DNA of 45,474 bases. It comes from Flavobacterium sp. GTDB taxonomy: Bacteria; Bacteroidota; Bacteroidia; Flavobacteriales; Flavobacteriaceae. Made by a program: the position numbers and the translations under genes. Shown here piece after piece: positions 23,209 to 32,290 of the stretch. Each line of letters begins with the position of its first letter. Position 1 is the stretch's first letter. A model generated the notes under the pieces. That model worked only from the letters and a program-made list of their open reading frames with translations, ran no database searches and was not told the DNA's origin. The stretch is taken from NCBI GenBank assembly GCA_012270005.1, contig JAAXJD010000224.1, positions 1 through 45,474 on the forward strand, read 5' to 3'.

Positions 23209-24261
23209 CTACTGCAGCTTTATACGCAGTATTACCTTTTGCCCTGCGGCAATGATAGTGTTAGCATCGGTAAACAAAAACGTATTAAGGTTGGTAGCAC
23301 TGTGCAGCTTTTTCCAGGTAGTACCCTGGTCCGGGCTGTAAAAAACACCGGTTCTTCCCACAGTAACAAGGCTGTTACCGTTACTACCCGGCACAAACTG
23401 CACGCACGATATATAGCCGGGGCCTGTACCCTCGCCTACCAGCTTCCAGGTTTTTCCTCCGTTCGTAGATAGTATTTTATTAGCCGTATTCTGCTCCGGT
23501 TTTTCATAATCGCCACCGCCGGCAAAGCCTATATTTTCATCGTAAAAGTCGGCACTGAATATTCCGGTCATTTCACGCCCTTGTATTATTGGCGTTTCGG
23601 CTACCTTAAAGCTTTCGCCTTTGTTATCAGAATAAAACACCCGAGACTGCTTACCACCCGATACTATCCAGGTTTTATCGCCCTTAATAATAATATTAGT
23701 ATTGCTTGCTGCAAAAGCCGCCTCGCCATTAGCTACAGCTAACCCTTCTGTACACAGACTTTTTTGCCATGTATTACCACCATCTTTAGTGGTAAGCAGC
23801 GTAAGGCAGCCGTTTTGCGGGTCGCCCATTACTATACCTTCTTTATCATTATAAAACTTCATGCAGTCATAAAACACCTTTTCTCCGGCTTCGGTATACA
23901 CCTGTTTTATCTGCCTGCCGTCTTTGCTTATTTTATACAACAGTGCGGGCGAACCCACGTTTATCATAAACACATCGTTTTTGGTTTGCGCCAATGCCCT
24001 GAACTCCGGAAATATGGTATCATGAGACGCCACACCGGTAAAGTTTTTCCCGCCCGATAACGGCACCCATCCGTACTTACCACCGCTACCGGCATACCAT
24101 ATTTTATCGGCATCTGTAGCAAGCGTACGTATGCTTATGCTGTCTGAAAGCAACGTATCTACAGCGGTAATTTTGTTTAATGAAGGTGCGTCTACCTTAG
24201 CCTGCTTTTTACACGACAAAACCAGTAGTGACAGCACTACAGGCAACAATACTTTTTTCAT
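23209..24261 (-). CDS. BNR/YCF48-like repeat lipoprotein
   Basis: This 350-residue protein starts with a lipoprotein signal peptide (VVLSLLVLSC, Cys near 17) and is predicted to be a beta-propeller. It carries several Asp-box motifs: TKDGGNTWQ, SDNKGESFK, STNGGKTWK and SPDQGTTWKK. Such repeats occur in sialidases, YCF48-type assembly factors and many exported proteins of unknown role. No sialidase arginine triad is evident, so I assign no enzyme function. It is a single leftward gene that converges on apt. Confidence 0.85.
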   Translation of the reverse strand: MKKVLLPVVLSLLVLSCKKQAKVDAPSLNKITAVDTLLSDSISIRTLATDADKIWYAGSGGKYGWVPLSGGKNFTGVASHDTIFPEFRALAQTKNDVFMINVGSPALLYKISKDGRQIKQVYTEAGEKVFYDCMKFYNDKEGIVMGDPQNGCLTLLTTKDGGNTWQKSLCTEGLAVANGEAAFAASNTNIIIKGDKTWIVSGGKQSRVFYSDNKGESFKVAETPIIQGREMTGIFSADFYDENIGFAGGGDYEKPEQNTANKILSTNGGKTWKLVGEGTGPGYISCVQFVPGSNGNSLVTVGRTGVFYSPDQGTTWKKLHSATNLNTFLFTDANTIIAAGQKVILRIKLQ

Positions 24262-24321
24262 TAGTGGTACGTTTTAAGGCTAAGATACTTATTTGGCTCC
24301 CAAAAGCCAATGGTGTTTGCG

Positions 24322-24329
24322 TATATTTA
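24322..24329 (+). promoter_or_regulatory. Probable -7 element of the Nudix gene
   Basis: TATATTTA differs from TAnnTTTG only in the last base and lies 14 bases before the chosen ATG at 24344. This supports the internal start. Confidence 0.45.
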
Positions 24330-24343
24330 CCAAAAGTAGCAAC

Positions 24344-24964
24344 ATGACTGATTTTCTTAACGCGCTAAAAAAACTGAAAGCCATTGCTGATACAGGCATT
24401 GTATACAGCACAGACGAATACAACACCGAGCGTTATACGGAAATACAACAACTAGCGCTGACACTAATGGCTAATGTAAGCGGCAACAGCCCCGAGCAGC
24501 TAAACGCCATGTTTGCCCCGGTTACAGACTACCCCACGGTAAAAACCGACGTAAGGGCATTGATCCTTTCGGATGATAAAAAACAGGTATTGCTAGCACG
24601 CGAAAGTGCCGATGGAAAATGGAGCCTGCCGGGGGGCTGGGCAGATATAGGCGATTCGCCAAAGGAAACCGCCGAGAAAGAAGCCAGGGAAGAAACAGGG
24701 CTTACCGTAAAAGCAACGCGCCTGCTTGCCGTTTTTGACAAACGCTGCCATCCGCATCCGCCACAGCCGTTTTATGTATATAAGTTGGTCTTTTTGTGCG
24801 AAGTCGTTTCGGGTGAACTAAAAGAAGGCTTTGACCTGCTTGGCGTGGGATATTTTGACATAGACAGCCTACCTGAACTTTCTGAAGACCGCATACTGCA
24901 AAGCCAGATACAGCTGGTATATAAAAAGGCCGCCAATGGCGACCTCTCTGCATATTTTGACTAA
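24344..24964 (+). CDS. Nudix hydrolase with N-terminal Nudix_N domain
   Basis: This 206-residue protein (start at ATG 24344, MTDFLNALKKL) has an N-terminal helical domain (ALKKLKAIADTGIVYSTDEY) of the type found before some Nudix domains. The Nudix box (GGWADIGDSPKETAEKEARE followed by ETGL, near 97-120) contains the metal-binding REEAxEE-type glutamates. Nudix enzymes hydrolyse nucleoside diphosphates linked to another group; this domain pairing often acts on ADP-ribose-like or sugar nucleotides, but the substrate is not determined here. A longer in-frame start at 24293 is unlikely because it would run across the TATATTTA promoter box. The 3' end lies close to the convergent porD-like gene. 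Confidence 0.9.
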   Translation: MTDFLNALKKLKAIADTGIVYSTDEYNTERYTEIQQLALTLMANVSGNSPEQLNAMFAPVTDYPTVKTDVRALILSDDKKQVLLARESADGKWSLPGGWADIGDSPKETAEKEAREETGLTVKATRLLAVFDKRCHPHPPQPFYVYKLVFLCEVVSGELKEGFDLLGVGYFDIDSLPELSEDRILQSQIQLVYKKAANGDLSAYFD

Positions 24965-24973
24965 GATATTTTC

Positions 24974-25861
24974 TTATTTTATTTTAAGCCATTTGGCCGC
25001 ATTAGTAGGCGAAATACGGTTAAGTGTTTCTACCAGCGGTGCTACCTGTACCGATGGGCCACCGCTAAAAATGGTAGCAATCTCATCTGACTTGGCATCG
25101 AAAAACACCCGTGTTATGTAGGCATTAGGCCTGGTTTTATGAATCGCCGAAAGCTGGGTTATGGCTTCCATAAGCAGCACCTTTGCATTCACTACGCTCT
25201 CCGCCATGGTATCTAGCCCTTTACGGTGGTAGTTGTACATGGCAAGCCTGTACGGTTCAAAGGTGGTACTAAGCATATCGTTAATTAAAAAGTAACGGTT
25301 TTGGTTGTTACCATCCTGCTGGCCCCAGCCTTTAAACCCGCTGCTTTGTGCCACATTAGCTATACCACGTGCTGCTTCCAGGTAATCACTGCCACCTTTT
25401 TCGGCAAACGAATCTGCATCTACCCCAATGATAACATTAGCGTAAAAAGAAAGTAGCGATACCAGGTTAGAGTCGAACGTAGAGGGGTTAAATATAAGAT
25501 TTTCACCCTCATTATAAGTAAAGCTGATGTCTTTATCGTTTATGTTAAGCAACTGCGTAGTGTAAGAGCTGTTGTACACCGGGCGTATAGAGTTAACCTG
25601 CAACAGCGCGCCAAATCCGTTGTTTTTGTACGATGTAAGATTTAAAAACACAGAGCACTCTATACGCTCTGAGCTGTTTATGTTACGCGAAGTAAAGCGC
25701 GTGTTGTTCATAAAATCCTGAACCGCTTTTTGCAGGCTTTTAAATATCTGCGGATTTGCGTCTGTAATACGGTCGTAATTAATGTTTACAGTACAATTAA
25801 GCTCCTGCGCCTTTAAAGGGGCACATGCAAGCAGTACCACAGCTATAATCCACTTATACAT
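24974..25861 (-). CDS. PorD-like / DUF4835 periplasmic protein
   Basis: This 295-residue protein has a signal peptide (about 1-18, VVLLACAPLKAQ) and looks like the DUF4835 family, which I recall being named PorD and linked to type IX secretion; I hold that name loosely. Features include LNCTVNINYDRI near the N-terminus, the central NEGENLIFNPSTFDSNLVSL and a conserved VIIGVDADSFAEKGGSDYLE. It is the last gene of a leftward cluster, and its start overlaps the coaBC stop by 8 bases. A role in T9SS would fit the giant T9SS substrate at the left of the window, but the two are not physically linked. Confidence 0.82.
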   Translation of the reverse strand: MYKWIIAVVLLACAPLKAQELNCTVNINYDRITDANPQIFKSLQKAVQDFMNNTRFTSRNINSSERIECSVFLNLTSYKNNGFGALLQVNSIRPVYNSSYTTQLLNINDKDISFTYNEGENLIFNPSTFDSNLVSLLSFYANVIIGVDADSFAEKGGSDYLEAARGIANVAQSSGFKGWGQQDGNNQNRYFLINDMLSTTFEPYRLAMYNYHRKGLDTMAESVVNAKVLLMEAITQLSAIHKTRPNAYITRVFFDAKSDEIATIFSGGPSVQVAPLVETLNRISPTNAAKWLKIK

Positions 25862-27071
25862 TATAATGCTCTTTTATCTTGTTAACAATGTCTTGCGCCA
25901 CCGCTTCTTTTGATTTTAGCGCCATAGGTTCTTCCTCAAAACGGCTGTTTATAAAAGTAACCTTATTTGTTGGTTTACCAAAGCCCGCACCCTCGTCATT
26001 TAAAGAGTTTAACACAATCAGGTCGAGATTCTTCTTGCGTATCTTGGCCTTGGCGTTTTCCACCTCATTTTCGGTTTCTAAAGCAAAGCCTATAAGGAAC
26101 TGATCTTTTTTCTTTTCTCCTAAAGACGCCAGTATATCGGTAGTTTTTTCCAGCTCCAGGGTAAGGTGGGCTTCGTTTTTCTTGATTTTTTGTTCTGCCA
26201 CGTGTTTTGGCCTGTAATCGGCAACGGCAGCAGCGGCAACGGCTACATCCACCCCATCGAAATACGTGTGGCACGCCGTATACATCTCGGCACTGCTGGT
26301 AACCTTAACAAGCTGTATCTGTTCGTGGCTCACCCTTAAATGGGTAGGCCCGCTTACCAAAATTACCTCGGCACCGGCATCGGCGGCGGCCAAAGCAATA
26401 TCATACCCCATTTTGCCTGACGAATGGTTTCCTATAAAACGCACAGGGTCTATAGGTTCGTATGTGGGACCGGCAGTAACCAGTATTTTTTTTCCGCGCA
26501 GGGGAAGCTGCCCTTCCAGGTGCTTTTCTATAAAAGACACAATGTTCTCAGGTTCAGCCATACGCCCTTCGCCATACAGGCCACTGGCAAGCTCACCGCT
26601 CTCGGCAGGGATAATAATATTACCAAACGCCTCAAGCTTATCAAAACTATCTTTAGTACTGGGGTGGCGGTACATATCTAAATCCATAGCAGGCGCCACA
26701 TATACAGGGCACTTTGCAGAAAGATATGTAGCTATAAGAAGATTGTCGCTATTACCGGTTACCATTTTAGACATGGTGTTTGCCGTGGCAGGGGCAATAA
26801 CAAAAAGATCGGCCCAAAGGCCCAGTTCTACGTGATTGTTCCACACGGCGTTTTCGTCTTCTTCGTTGTAAAAAGAGGAAAATACGGGGTTTTTACTTAG
26901 CGTAGAAAGTGTAAGGGGTGTAATAAAATCTTTAGAGGCAGGTGTCATGACTACTTTTACATGCGCACCTGCCTTTATAAAATGCCTTACCAGCGTGGCT
27001 GTTTTATAGGCGGCTATACCCCCGGAAATACCGAGTAAGATGTTCTTACCGCGCAAAACAGACATGGGCAA
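25854..27071 (-). CDS. coaBC: Bifunctional phosphopantothenoylcysteine synthetase/decarboxylase
   Basis: This 405-residue bifunctional enzyme carries out two steps of coenzyme A synthesis: ligation of cysteine to 4'-phosphopantothenate and decarboxylation to 4'-phosphopantetheine. The N-terminal flavoprotein (CoaC) part has [17 protein letters not shown], the active-site His region [20 protein letters not shown] and the [12 protein letters not shown] substrate clamp. The C-terminal CoaB part begins [20 protein letters not shown] and has [22 protein letters not shown] and KIKK. It lies 2 bases after rpoZ and overlaps the porD-like gene by 8 bases, so the three are one operon. Confidence 0.97.
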   Translation of the reverse strand: MPMSVLRGKNILLGISGGIAAYKTATLVRHFIKAGAHVKVVMTPASKDFITPLTLSTLSKNPVFSSFYNEEDENAVWNNHVELGLWADLFVIAPATANTMSKMVTGNSDNLLIATYLSAKCPVYVAPAMDLDMYRHPSTKDSFDKLEAFGNIIIPAESGELASGLYGEGRMAEPENIVSFIEKHLEGQLPLRGKKILVTAGPTYEPIDPVRFIGNHSSGKMGYDIALAAADAGAEVILVSGPTHLRVSHEQIQLVKVTSSAEMYTACHTYFDGVDVAVAAAAVADYRPKHVAEQKIKKNEAHLTLELEKTTDILASLGEKKKDQFLIGFALETENEVENAKAKIRKKNLDLIVLNSLNDEGAGFGKPTNKVTFINSRFEEEPMALKSKEAVAQDIVNKIKEHYNV

Positions 27072-27073
27072 TA

Positions 27074-27391
27074 CTATTTGTTTGGTTCTTTGTAGTATAC
27101 TTTATTTTCTAGCCACTCTTGTACAGCAAGTGCGTGCGGCTTAGGAAGTTTTTCATAAAACTTAGAAACCTCTATTTGTTCTTTGTTTTCAAAAATTTCC
27201 TCAAGGCTGTCGTTATAAGTAGCAAACTCCTCCAGTTTCTCGATAAGCTCCTTTTTAATTTCGGTGTTTATCTGGCTGGCCCTTTTTGCTATAATGGTAA
27301 TAGCCTCATACACATTACCTGTAGGTTCCTCTATCTTAGCCTTGTTATAGGTAATGGTATTAACAGGAGCAGTTGTTTTCTTTAAATCCAT
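27074..27391 (-). CDS. rpoZ: RNA polymerase omega subunit (Bacteroidota type)
   Basis: This 105-residue protein matches the divergent omega subunit of Bacteroidota. Core elements are the N-terminal strand and helix TITYNKAKIEEPTGNVYEAI and the helix IIAKRASQINTEIKKEL, where omega proteins normally have the conserved A-x-R-A-x-Q core. The acidic C-terminal part (LEEFATYNDSLEEIFENKEQ) is typical of the phylum. Omega helps fold the beta-prime subunit into RNA polymerase. It lies between bamD (8 bases) and coaBC (2 bases), the gene order I recall from other Flavobacteriaceae. Confidence 0.88.
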   Translation of the reverse strand: MDLKKTTAPVNTITYNKAKIEEPTGNVYEAITIIAKRASQINTEIKKELIEKLEEFATYNDSLEEIFENKEQIEVSKFYEKLPKPHALAVQEWLENKVYYKEPNK

Positions 27392-27399
27392 CTTCGCTA

Positions 27400-28206
27400 T
27401 TATTTAGAAATTTTTTGTAATTCACTATCTACTGATTGCAGAAGCTTATCGGCCTCTGCCTTATATTTAGAATCTGCCCTGTATTTTATAAGCTCATCAT
27501 AAGCTTTGTGGGCGTCTTCAAGTCGTTGTTTCATTTTGCTTTCCACACTGTTTAGCGCCAGTTTTACAGAGGCGTCAAACTTTATAAAAAGTGCTTCTTC
27601 CTTTAGCTCCGTTCCCGGAAAATCAATCAGGAAGTTTTCAAGCGTTTTAAACGCGGCGTTATAGTCGCCAAAATAAGCTGCGGTATCAAAGTACTGCTTG
27701 GCTATTTCAAAGGCTTTTTTCTCCAGTTTACGGCTCAGTTCGCCCACCAGCTGGTTAGCCTCAGGCATATAAGTACTGTTAGGATACCTGTCTATAAACG
27801 CCTGTAGTTTTTCCAGCGCCTTATATGTATCTACCTGATCCAGCGAATAACGTGGCGAAAGATAGTAGTAACTCTTAGCACCTAAAAAGGCTGCTTCTTC
27901 TACCTTGGCACTCTTTGGATAGCTGGACACAAAACTCTCGTACTGGTAACCCGCCGTGTAGTACTCTTTGTTTTTATATAAAGAAGTGGCGTACATGTAA
28001 AACAGCTTTTCGGCCTGTGGCTTACCACGATAGCTTGGCGCTATCATTTCAAACAGGCGGATGGCTTTTGCATACTTTTCTTTTTCATACATTTTTTCAG
28101 CCACATCGTATTTCAGCTTAGTATCTTCTGATTTAAGCGCCTTTTGATACTGGCTGCACGAAGCAAGCAATAAAGTAAGCAATAATGTATAAAAAATCCG
28201 TACCAT
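27400..28206 (-). CDS. bamD: BamD outer-membrane assembly lipoprotein
   Basis: This 268-residue protein starts with a lipoprotein signal (MVRIFYTLLLTLLLASC, lipobox Cys at 17), followed by tetratricopeptide-type helix pairs: AEKMYEKEKYAKAIRLFEMI, KEYYTAGYQYESFVSSYPKS, and ALEKLQAFIDRYPNSTYMPE with the conserved RYPNS. BamD links the beta-barrel insertase BamA to the rest of the Bam complex at the inner face of the outer membrane. The ATG at 28206 is preferred over a GTG at 28221 because it gives a clean signal peptide. A full promoter (TTG-N18-TAACTTTG) lies upstream, so bamD-rpoZ-coaBC-porD is probably one operon. Confidence 0.92.
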   Translation of the reverse strand: MVRIFYTLLLTLLLASCSQYQKALKSEDTKLKYDVAEKMYEKEKYAKAIRLFEMIAPSYRGKPQAEKLFYMYATSLYKNKEYYTAGYQYESFVSSYPKSAKVEEAAFLGAKSYYYLSPRYSLDQVDTYKALEKLQAFIDRYPNSTYMPEANQLVGELSRKLEKKAFEIAKQYFDTAAYFGDYNAAFKTLENFLIDFPGTELKEEALFIKFDASVKLALNSVESKMKQRLEDAHKAYDELIKYRADSKYKAEADKLLQSVDSELQKISK

Positions 28207-28248
28207 AAATAGAATTTGCACCTGCAGCTGCAGATTTTAAAGCAACTG

Positions 28249-28277
28249 CAAAGTTAGTTAATAATTACACAATACAA
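28249..28277 (-). promoter_or_regulatory. Promoter of the bamD-rpoZ-coaBC-porD operon
   Basis: On the minus strand, TTG (plus 28275-28277) precedes TAACTTTG (plus 28249-28256) by 18 bases, matching the Bacteroidota consensus. The bamD ATG lies 42 bases downstream. Confidence 0.7.
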
Positions 28278-28307
28278 AATTATTTTTCGCAGCCCTAAGG
28301 CCACAAA

Positions 28308-28333
28308 AAAAGATGCCTTTAAAAGCACCTTTT
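28308..28333 (-). terminator. Terminator of dapA
   Basis: Reading leftward, AAAAGGTGC and GCATCTTTT pair (one G-T wobble) across a short loop and a T run follows. It separates dapA from the bamD promoter. Confidence 0.8.
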
Positions 28334-28363
28334 CATTAACTTAAATATACTATATTTATTGCA

Positions 28364-29266
28364 TTACACCCCTTGTAATTGTGGTGTAGCCGAAAACTTT
28401 TTTACAAAACCCTCCAGGCGTGCCGCAAGGTCTTCATTTACGTTTACAAGCGGCAGGCGCACGGTGTTTTCGCACAGTCCAAGCACCTTAAATACCTCTT
28501 TAATACCTGCTGGGTTACCCTGCTCAAAAATCATGTCGATGCTATCCATTATACGGTAGTGGATTTTATACGCCTCATCAGCTTTCTTTTCCAGACCCAG
28601 GCGCACCATTTGGCTAAATTCTTTCGGGAAACCCTCACCTATTACAGATATTACCCCTGCACCACCGGCAAGTACCATAGGCAGGGTAATCATATCATCT
28701 CCCGAAATTACAAGGAAACGTTCTGGCTTATGCTGAATCAGCTTCATGGCTTGTACAATATCCCCGGCAGCTTCTTTTATGGCTACTATGTTGTTAAAAT
28801 CATTCGCCAGGCGTAGTACTGTTTCGGGCAGCATATTGCTACCGGTACGCCCTGGTACGTTATATAAAATTACCGGCAGCGGAGATGCCTGTGCAACCGC
28901 CTTAAAGTGCTGGTAAATCCCTTCCTGTGTAGGCTTATTGTAATAAGGAGAAACCGACAGCACAGCGGTAAATGCAGACAGGTCGGCTGTTTTAAGTTCG
29001 GCTACCACATCGGCAGTATTATTACCCCCTACCCCTAACACCAGCGGAAGGCGGCCTGCATTTGCTTTAATAACCGTATTTATAACCAGCTGTTTTTCAT
29101 CGGCTGTAAGCGTAGCAGACTCGGCAGTAGTGCCTAATACCACCAGGTAGTCTATACCGTTTTCCACCTGAAAATCAACAATTTTTTCAAGCGCCGCGGT
29201 ATCTACCGAAAAATCTTTTTTAAAAGGGGTAATCAAAGCCACCCCGGTACCCATTAACGATTGCAT
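28364..29266 (-). CDS. dapA: 4-hydroxy-tetrahydrodipicolinate synthase
   Basis: This 300-residue aldolase-fold enzyme condenses pyruvate with aspartate semialdehyde, the first step committed to diaminopimelate and lysine. Signatures are [17 protein letters not shown] at the N-terminus, [34 protein letters not shown], the Tyr of [12 protein letters not shown] near residue 136 and the Schiff-base lysine in VAIKEAAGD near 164. [20 protein letters not shown] follows. The length is normal. It lies 9 bases after the upstream conserved hypothetical gene and has its own terminator. Confidence 0.97.
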   Translation of the reverse strand: MQSLMGTGVALITPFKKDFSVDTAALEKIVDFQVENGIDYLVVLGTTAESATLTADEKQLVINTVIKANAGRLPLVLGVGGNNTADVVAELKTADLSAFTAVLSVSPYYNKPTQEGIYQHFKAVAQASPLPVILYNVPGRTGSNMLPETVLRLANDFNNIVAIKEAAGDIVQAMKLIQHKPERFLVISGDDMITLPMVLAGGAGVISVIGEGFPKEFSQMVRLGLEKKADEAYKIHYRIMDSIDMIFEQGNPAGIKEVFKVLGLCENTVRLPLVNVNEDLAARLEGFVKKFSATPQLQGV

Positions 29267-29275
29267 GGTTATAAT

Positions 29276-29794
29276 TTATAGTTTTTGTAAAATCTTTAAA
29301 TACTTAAAAAGCTCGGCTACAAACTCTTTATAGTTTTCGGCCTGGCTGGCCACCATAAAGGTATGCAGGCGACTATCTGTGGTACTAAAACCAGCCTTAA
29401 AGGCGGCTTTGCTCTGTAAGGTAGCCAGTGTTAACGGCGGCTTTTGCACATCATAAAAACTTATAAGCACATCAAACGGCTGCTGCAAAAAACTGCTTGC
29501 CGCGGGCGCGGTAAAGGGACCGTCTGCCGCTACGTCGTTATACGTAAAGTAGGCATGCGCGGGCTCCTGCCCTTTTTTAACCTTATCTATAAAACTAAGT
29601 GCGGTTACCTTATCTATGGCTAAACCCTGCGCGGTTACCTCAGCCATAAGGGCTTCTCTGTCGGCAAAATAGGTCTCATCTATCAGAATGCCTACCGTAA
29701 CAACACGTCCTCCCGATACCGGGGCTTTATAATTTGTTAAGGTATTTTTAATAATCTTTTTTAATCTGAAATCTTTAATAAACTTCAAAAACAT
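29276..29794 (-). CDS. Conserved hypothetical protein upstream of dapA
   Basis: This 172-residue protein (start at ATG 29794, MFLKFIKDFRLKKIIKN) is not recognised with confidence. It resembles a flavobacterial family found beside dapA, which I recall as DUF6913. It has a basic N-terminal helix, then an alternating strand-helix pattern (GGRVVTVGILIDETYF, FDVLISFYDVQKPPLTLATL), and no signal peptide. A longer start at 29839 is unlikely because it would include the two -7-like boxes at 29816-29832. It is probably co-transcribed with dapA, 9 bases downstream. Function unknown. Confidence 0.8.
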   Translation of the reverse strand: MFLKFIKDFRLKKIIKNTLTNYKAPVSGGRVVTVGILIDETYFADREALMAEVTAQGLAIDKVTALSFIDKVKKGQEPAHAYFTYNDVAADGPFTAPAASSFLQQPFDVLISFYDVQKPPLTLATLQSKAAFKAGFSTTDSRLHTFMVASQAENYKEFVAELFKYLKILQKL

Positions 29795-29815
29795 AGTACT
29801 TTTATTGCCGAATAG

Positions 29816-29832
29816 CAAATTTATCAAATTTA
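29816..29832 (-). promoter_or_regulatory. Tandem -7 elements before the dapA-linked hypothetical gene
   Basis: On the minus strand TAAATTTG occurs twice, 9 bases apart (plus-strand 29825-29832 and 29816-29823). Both match TAnnTTTG. The ATG lies 21 bases past the nearer box. Confidence 0.55.
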
Positions 29833-29845
29833 AGGACAACTATCA

Positions 29846-30631
29846 ATGATAATACATAAAAACTATACCACACCGTTTAGGCGGTTTGTTTTATTTGTAA
29901 CAATAAGTTTGTTTTTTGCCTGTTCCCCTTCTAAGCATGTTTCAAACATTAAAGGAGAACAGCTACCGGTAACCTCAGCGTACACTCCTGTACAGCAAAT
30001 TGAAGACTATGTAAAGCCTTACCGCGAGCACATTAAAAAAGACCTGGACAGCGTACTGGCCTACTGCCCGGAAACCATGGACAAGGCAAAAACCATAAAC
30101 GGATGGCAAACCACAATAGGCAACTTTGAGGCCGAAACTGTTTTGGCTGCCGCCGATAAACTTATGCTGCAACGCTACAACAAGCATGCCGATGTATGTA
30201 TGCTTAACCATGGCGGCATACGCTCTATTATCCCTAAAGGGAATGTTACCGCGGGTACGGCATACGCCATTATGCCTTTTGAAAACGCTCTTGTGGTGAT
30301 TGCCCTTAAAGGGGAACAAATTACAGAACTGGCACAGTATATACTGAAAGAAAAAAAACCGCACCCGCTTAGTGGTATAGAAATTCATATTGATGCGAAC
30401 GGCAACGTGAAAAATATTAAGGTACAGGGCCAACCGCTGGACGCTAACAAAACCTACTATGTAGCCACTAACGACTACCTGGCTAACGGCGGCGACAGCA
30501 TGACTTTTTTTACCAAAGGCACTGCACGCTACGATATGGACTATAAACTGCGCAATGTGTTTATAGATTATTTTAAAGCGGTAGACACACTACCTATTAT
30601 TACCACCGAACGCATAATACAGGACAAGTAA
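29846..30631 (+). CDS. 5'-nucleotidase C-terminal-domain lipoprotein
   Basis: This 261-residue protein has a lipoprotein signal (LFVTISLFFACS, Cys near 26) and then only the C-terminal substrate-binding domain of UshA-type 5'-nucleotidases. Features are IGNFEAETVLAAADK, the MLNHGGIRSIIPKGNVTAG region with its conserved NxGGIR, the MPFENALVVIALKGEQI core and the YVATNDYLANGGDSMTFF motif that stacks the nucleobase. The catalytic metallophosphatase half is encoded by the next gene, whose ATG overlaps this stop by one base (TAATG). The two products probably form one envelope nucleotidase. Confidence 0.92.
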   Translation: MIIHKNYTTPFRRFVLFVTISLFFACSPSKHVSNIKGEQLPVTSAYTPVQQIEDYVKPYREHIKKDLDSVLAYCPETMDKAKTINGWQTTIGNFEAETVLAAADKLMLQRYNKHADVCMLNHGGIRSIIPKGNVTAGTAYAIMPFENALVVIALKGEQITELAQYILKEKKPHPLSGIEIHIDANGNVKNIKVQGQPLDANKTYYVATNDYLANGGDSMTFFTKGTARYDMDYKLRNVFIDYFKAVDTLPIITTERIIQDK

Positions 30632-31542
30632 TGAAAAGAAGGGACTTTATACAAAAAACAGCAGCCGGTAGTGCGCTTGTGCTTGGCGGAATGGGTTTAA
30701 GCAGTTTTGACGAAGCCGCTGCGCAAAAAAAACTTACCATACTGCACACTAACGATGTGCACAGCCATATAGATCCGTTTCCGGCAGACGACCCTAAATT
30801 CCCCGATAAGGGCGGAGCAGCAAGGCGTGCCACGCTTATAGAAAAAATCAGGAATGAGGAAGATAACGTGCTCCTGCTGGATGCAGGGGATATATTTCAG
30901 GGGACGCCTTACTTTAACTACTACGGCGGCGAGCTGGAAATGAAGCTAATGAGCATGATGAAATATGACCTGGGCACTATGGGCAACCACGATTTTGATA
31001 ACGGGATTGATGGTTTCTACAAACAGTTGCCTAATGCTTCGTTCGAATTTGTGTCGGCTAACTATGATTTTAAGAACACCATACTAAACGGCATTGTAAA
31101 GCCGTATAAAATATTTCATAAAAACGGCATAAAAGTAGGCATCTTCGGGCTTGGGGTAGAACTAAACGGCCTCGTAGATAAAAAACTGTCTAAAGAAACC
31201 ATATACCTTAACCCGGTAGAAGTAACCCAGGACATGACCCGCATACTGAAACAGGAACAAAAATGCGATGTTGTTATTTGCCTGAGCCACCTGGGCTTTG
31301 CCTACGATAACGACCCGGAGAAAATATGCGACGTAAAGTTGGCTCGCGCCACTAAAGACATTGACATTATTATAGGAGGGCACACCCACACCTTCCTTAA
31401 AAAACCGCACATAGAAAAAAATACCGCGGGCCAAGAGGTAATGATTAACCAGGTGGGCTGCTACGGCGTAAATGTGGGCCGCATAGACATTACCCTACAA
31501 AACGGCAAAGCCGAAGGCAACGGCCGTACCCTAACCGTATAA
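30631..31542 (+). CDS. Tat-exported metallophosphatase, catalytic half of a 5'-nucleotidase
   Basis: This 303-residue protein begins with a twin-arginine signal (KRRDFIQKTAAGSALVLGGM) and carries the calcineurin-like catalytic domain of UshA-type nucleotidases. The metal ligands are in ILHTNDVHSH (Asp42, His44), LLDAGDIFQGTP (Asp84), TMGNHDFDNG (Asn119-His120), the His of ICLSHLGFAYD and the His pair of IIIGGHTHTF. The protein ends soon after that domain. Tat export implies that it folds with its metals in the cytoplasm. Start and stop overlap with the upstream lipoprotein gene (TAATG) shows translational coupling. Together they would hydrolyse extracellular nucleotides or sugar nucleotides to nucleosides for uptake. 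Confidence 0.94.
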   Translation: MKRRDFIQKTAAGSALVLGGMGLSSFDEAAAQKKLTILHTNDVHSHIDPFPADDPKFPDKGGAARRATLIEKIRNEEDNVLLLDAGDIFQGTPYFNYYGGELEMKLMSMMKYDLGTMGNHDFDNGIDGFYKQLPNASFEFVSANYDFKNTILNGIVKPYKIFHKNGIKVGIFGLGVELNGLVDKKLSKETIYLNPVEVTQDMTRILKQEQKCDVVICLSHLGFAYDNDPEKICDVKLARATKDIDIIIGGHTHTFLKKPHIEKNTAGQEVMINQVGCYGVNVGRIDITLQNGKAEGNGRTLTV

Positions 31543-31576
31543 TAGCATCTGTTTTCAGCATAAAAACCATAGAGAG

Positions 31577-31601
31577 AGCCTGTATTTTTACAGGCTTTTT
31601 T
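31577..31601 (+). terminator. Rho-independent terminator of the nucleotidase operon
   Basis: AGCCTGTA (31577-31584), a TTTT loop and TACAGGCT (31589-31596), followed by a T run. Confidence 0.92.
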
Positions 31602-31641
31602 GTAACATTGCACTACCAACTTTATAACTACTATATCAACC

Positions 31642-32289
31642 ATGAAAAAATTATCGCTTTTTGCGGGCGTTGCCCTTTCCCTACTTTCGTTTACTGCACA
31701 GGCACAGGAAAAGAACCTACCCCCGGCAACTGACTTTTCTAACCCACACCTTATCAGCACTACCGACTGGAAGCTTGTTATAGACCAGCTCCGTGCCGAA
31801 AAATGGATGGAGGCCGAAAAAACCGCTAACACTTTCCTAATACGTGCCGAAAAAGATACTGCGCACCCGGAAAATGCCGCCATACTGCGCTACATGATTA
31901 TTAATGCCATAGCAGGCGAACTTGCCAGTAATCAAACCGATAACGAAACGGCTAACAATAAACTGAAAAAGCTAAACGGCCAAACGGTAATTACACCTAC
32001 CTACACCTTTAAAAGCAAGGCACTAATAAACGGCATTACACTAACCGATGATGCTAAAGGCTGGAGCCAGATAGTTACGAACCGCGCCCAGGATGCTGTA
32101 ACGATTAAAGAAACATACAGCCTTATCTACCCATCTATGGCGCAGGACGCGTACGACAAATACGAAAACAACAACTTTAGGCTACAGGCTAAAATCACTG
32201 CAGTATCGGCTACGAGCATAGCACCCCCCCACGTAGACATCAGCTTAAGCAATGCCGAGATATGGGATATATCGGAACCGGCAAAATAA
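31642..32289 (+). CDS. Secreted hypothetical protein
   Basis: This 215-residue protein has a signal peptide (about 1-21, LSLLSFTAQAQ) and is otherwise not recognised. The mature part is mostly helical in the first half (DWKLVIDQLRAEKWMEAEKT, ENAAILRYMIINAIAGELAS) and strand-rich in the second (KLNGQTVITPTYTFKSKALI, FRLQAKITAVSATSIAPPHV). Codon use matches the core genes. The next gene starts one base after its stop, so the two are probably co-transcribed and may work together at the envelope. Confidence 0.8.
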   Translation: MKKLSLFAGVALSLLSFTAQAQEKNLPPATDFSNPHLISTTDWKLVIDQLRAEKWMEAEKTANTFLIRAEKDTAHPENAAILRYMIINAIAGELASNQTDNETANNKLKKLNGQTVITPTYTFKSKALINGITLTDDAKGWSQIVTNRAQDAVTIKETYSLIYPSMAQDAYDKYENNNFRLQAKITAVSATSIAPPHVDISLSNAEIWDISEPAK

Positions 32290-32290
32290 C

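Noticed and set aside
24293..24343. N-terminal extension of the Nudix protein
   Set aside because: The extra residues come before and across the TATATTTA promoter box and do not look like part of the conserved domain.
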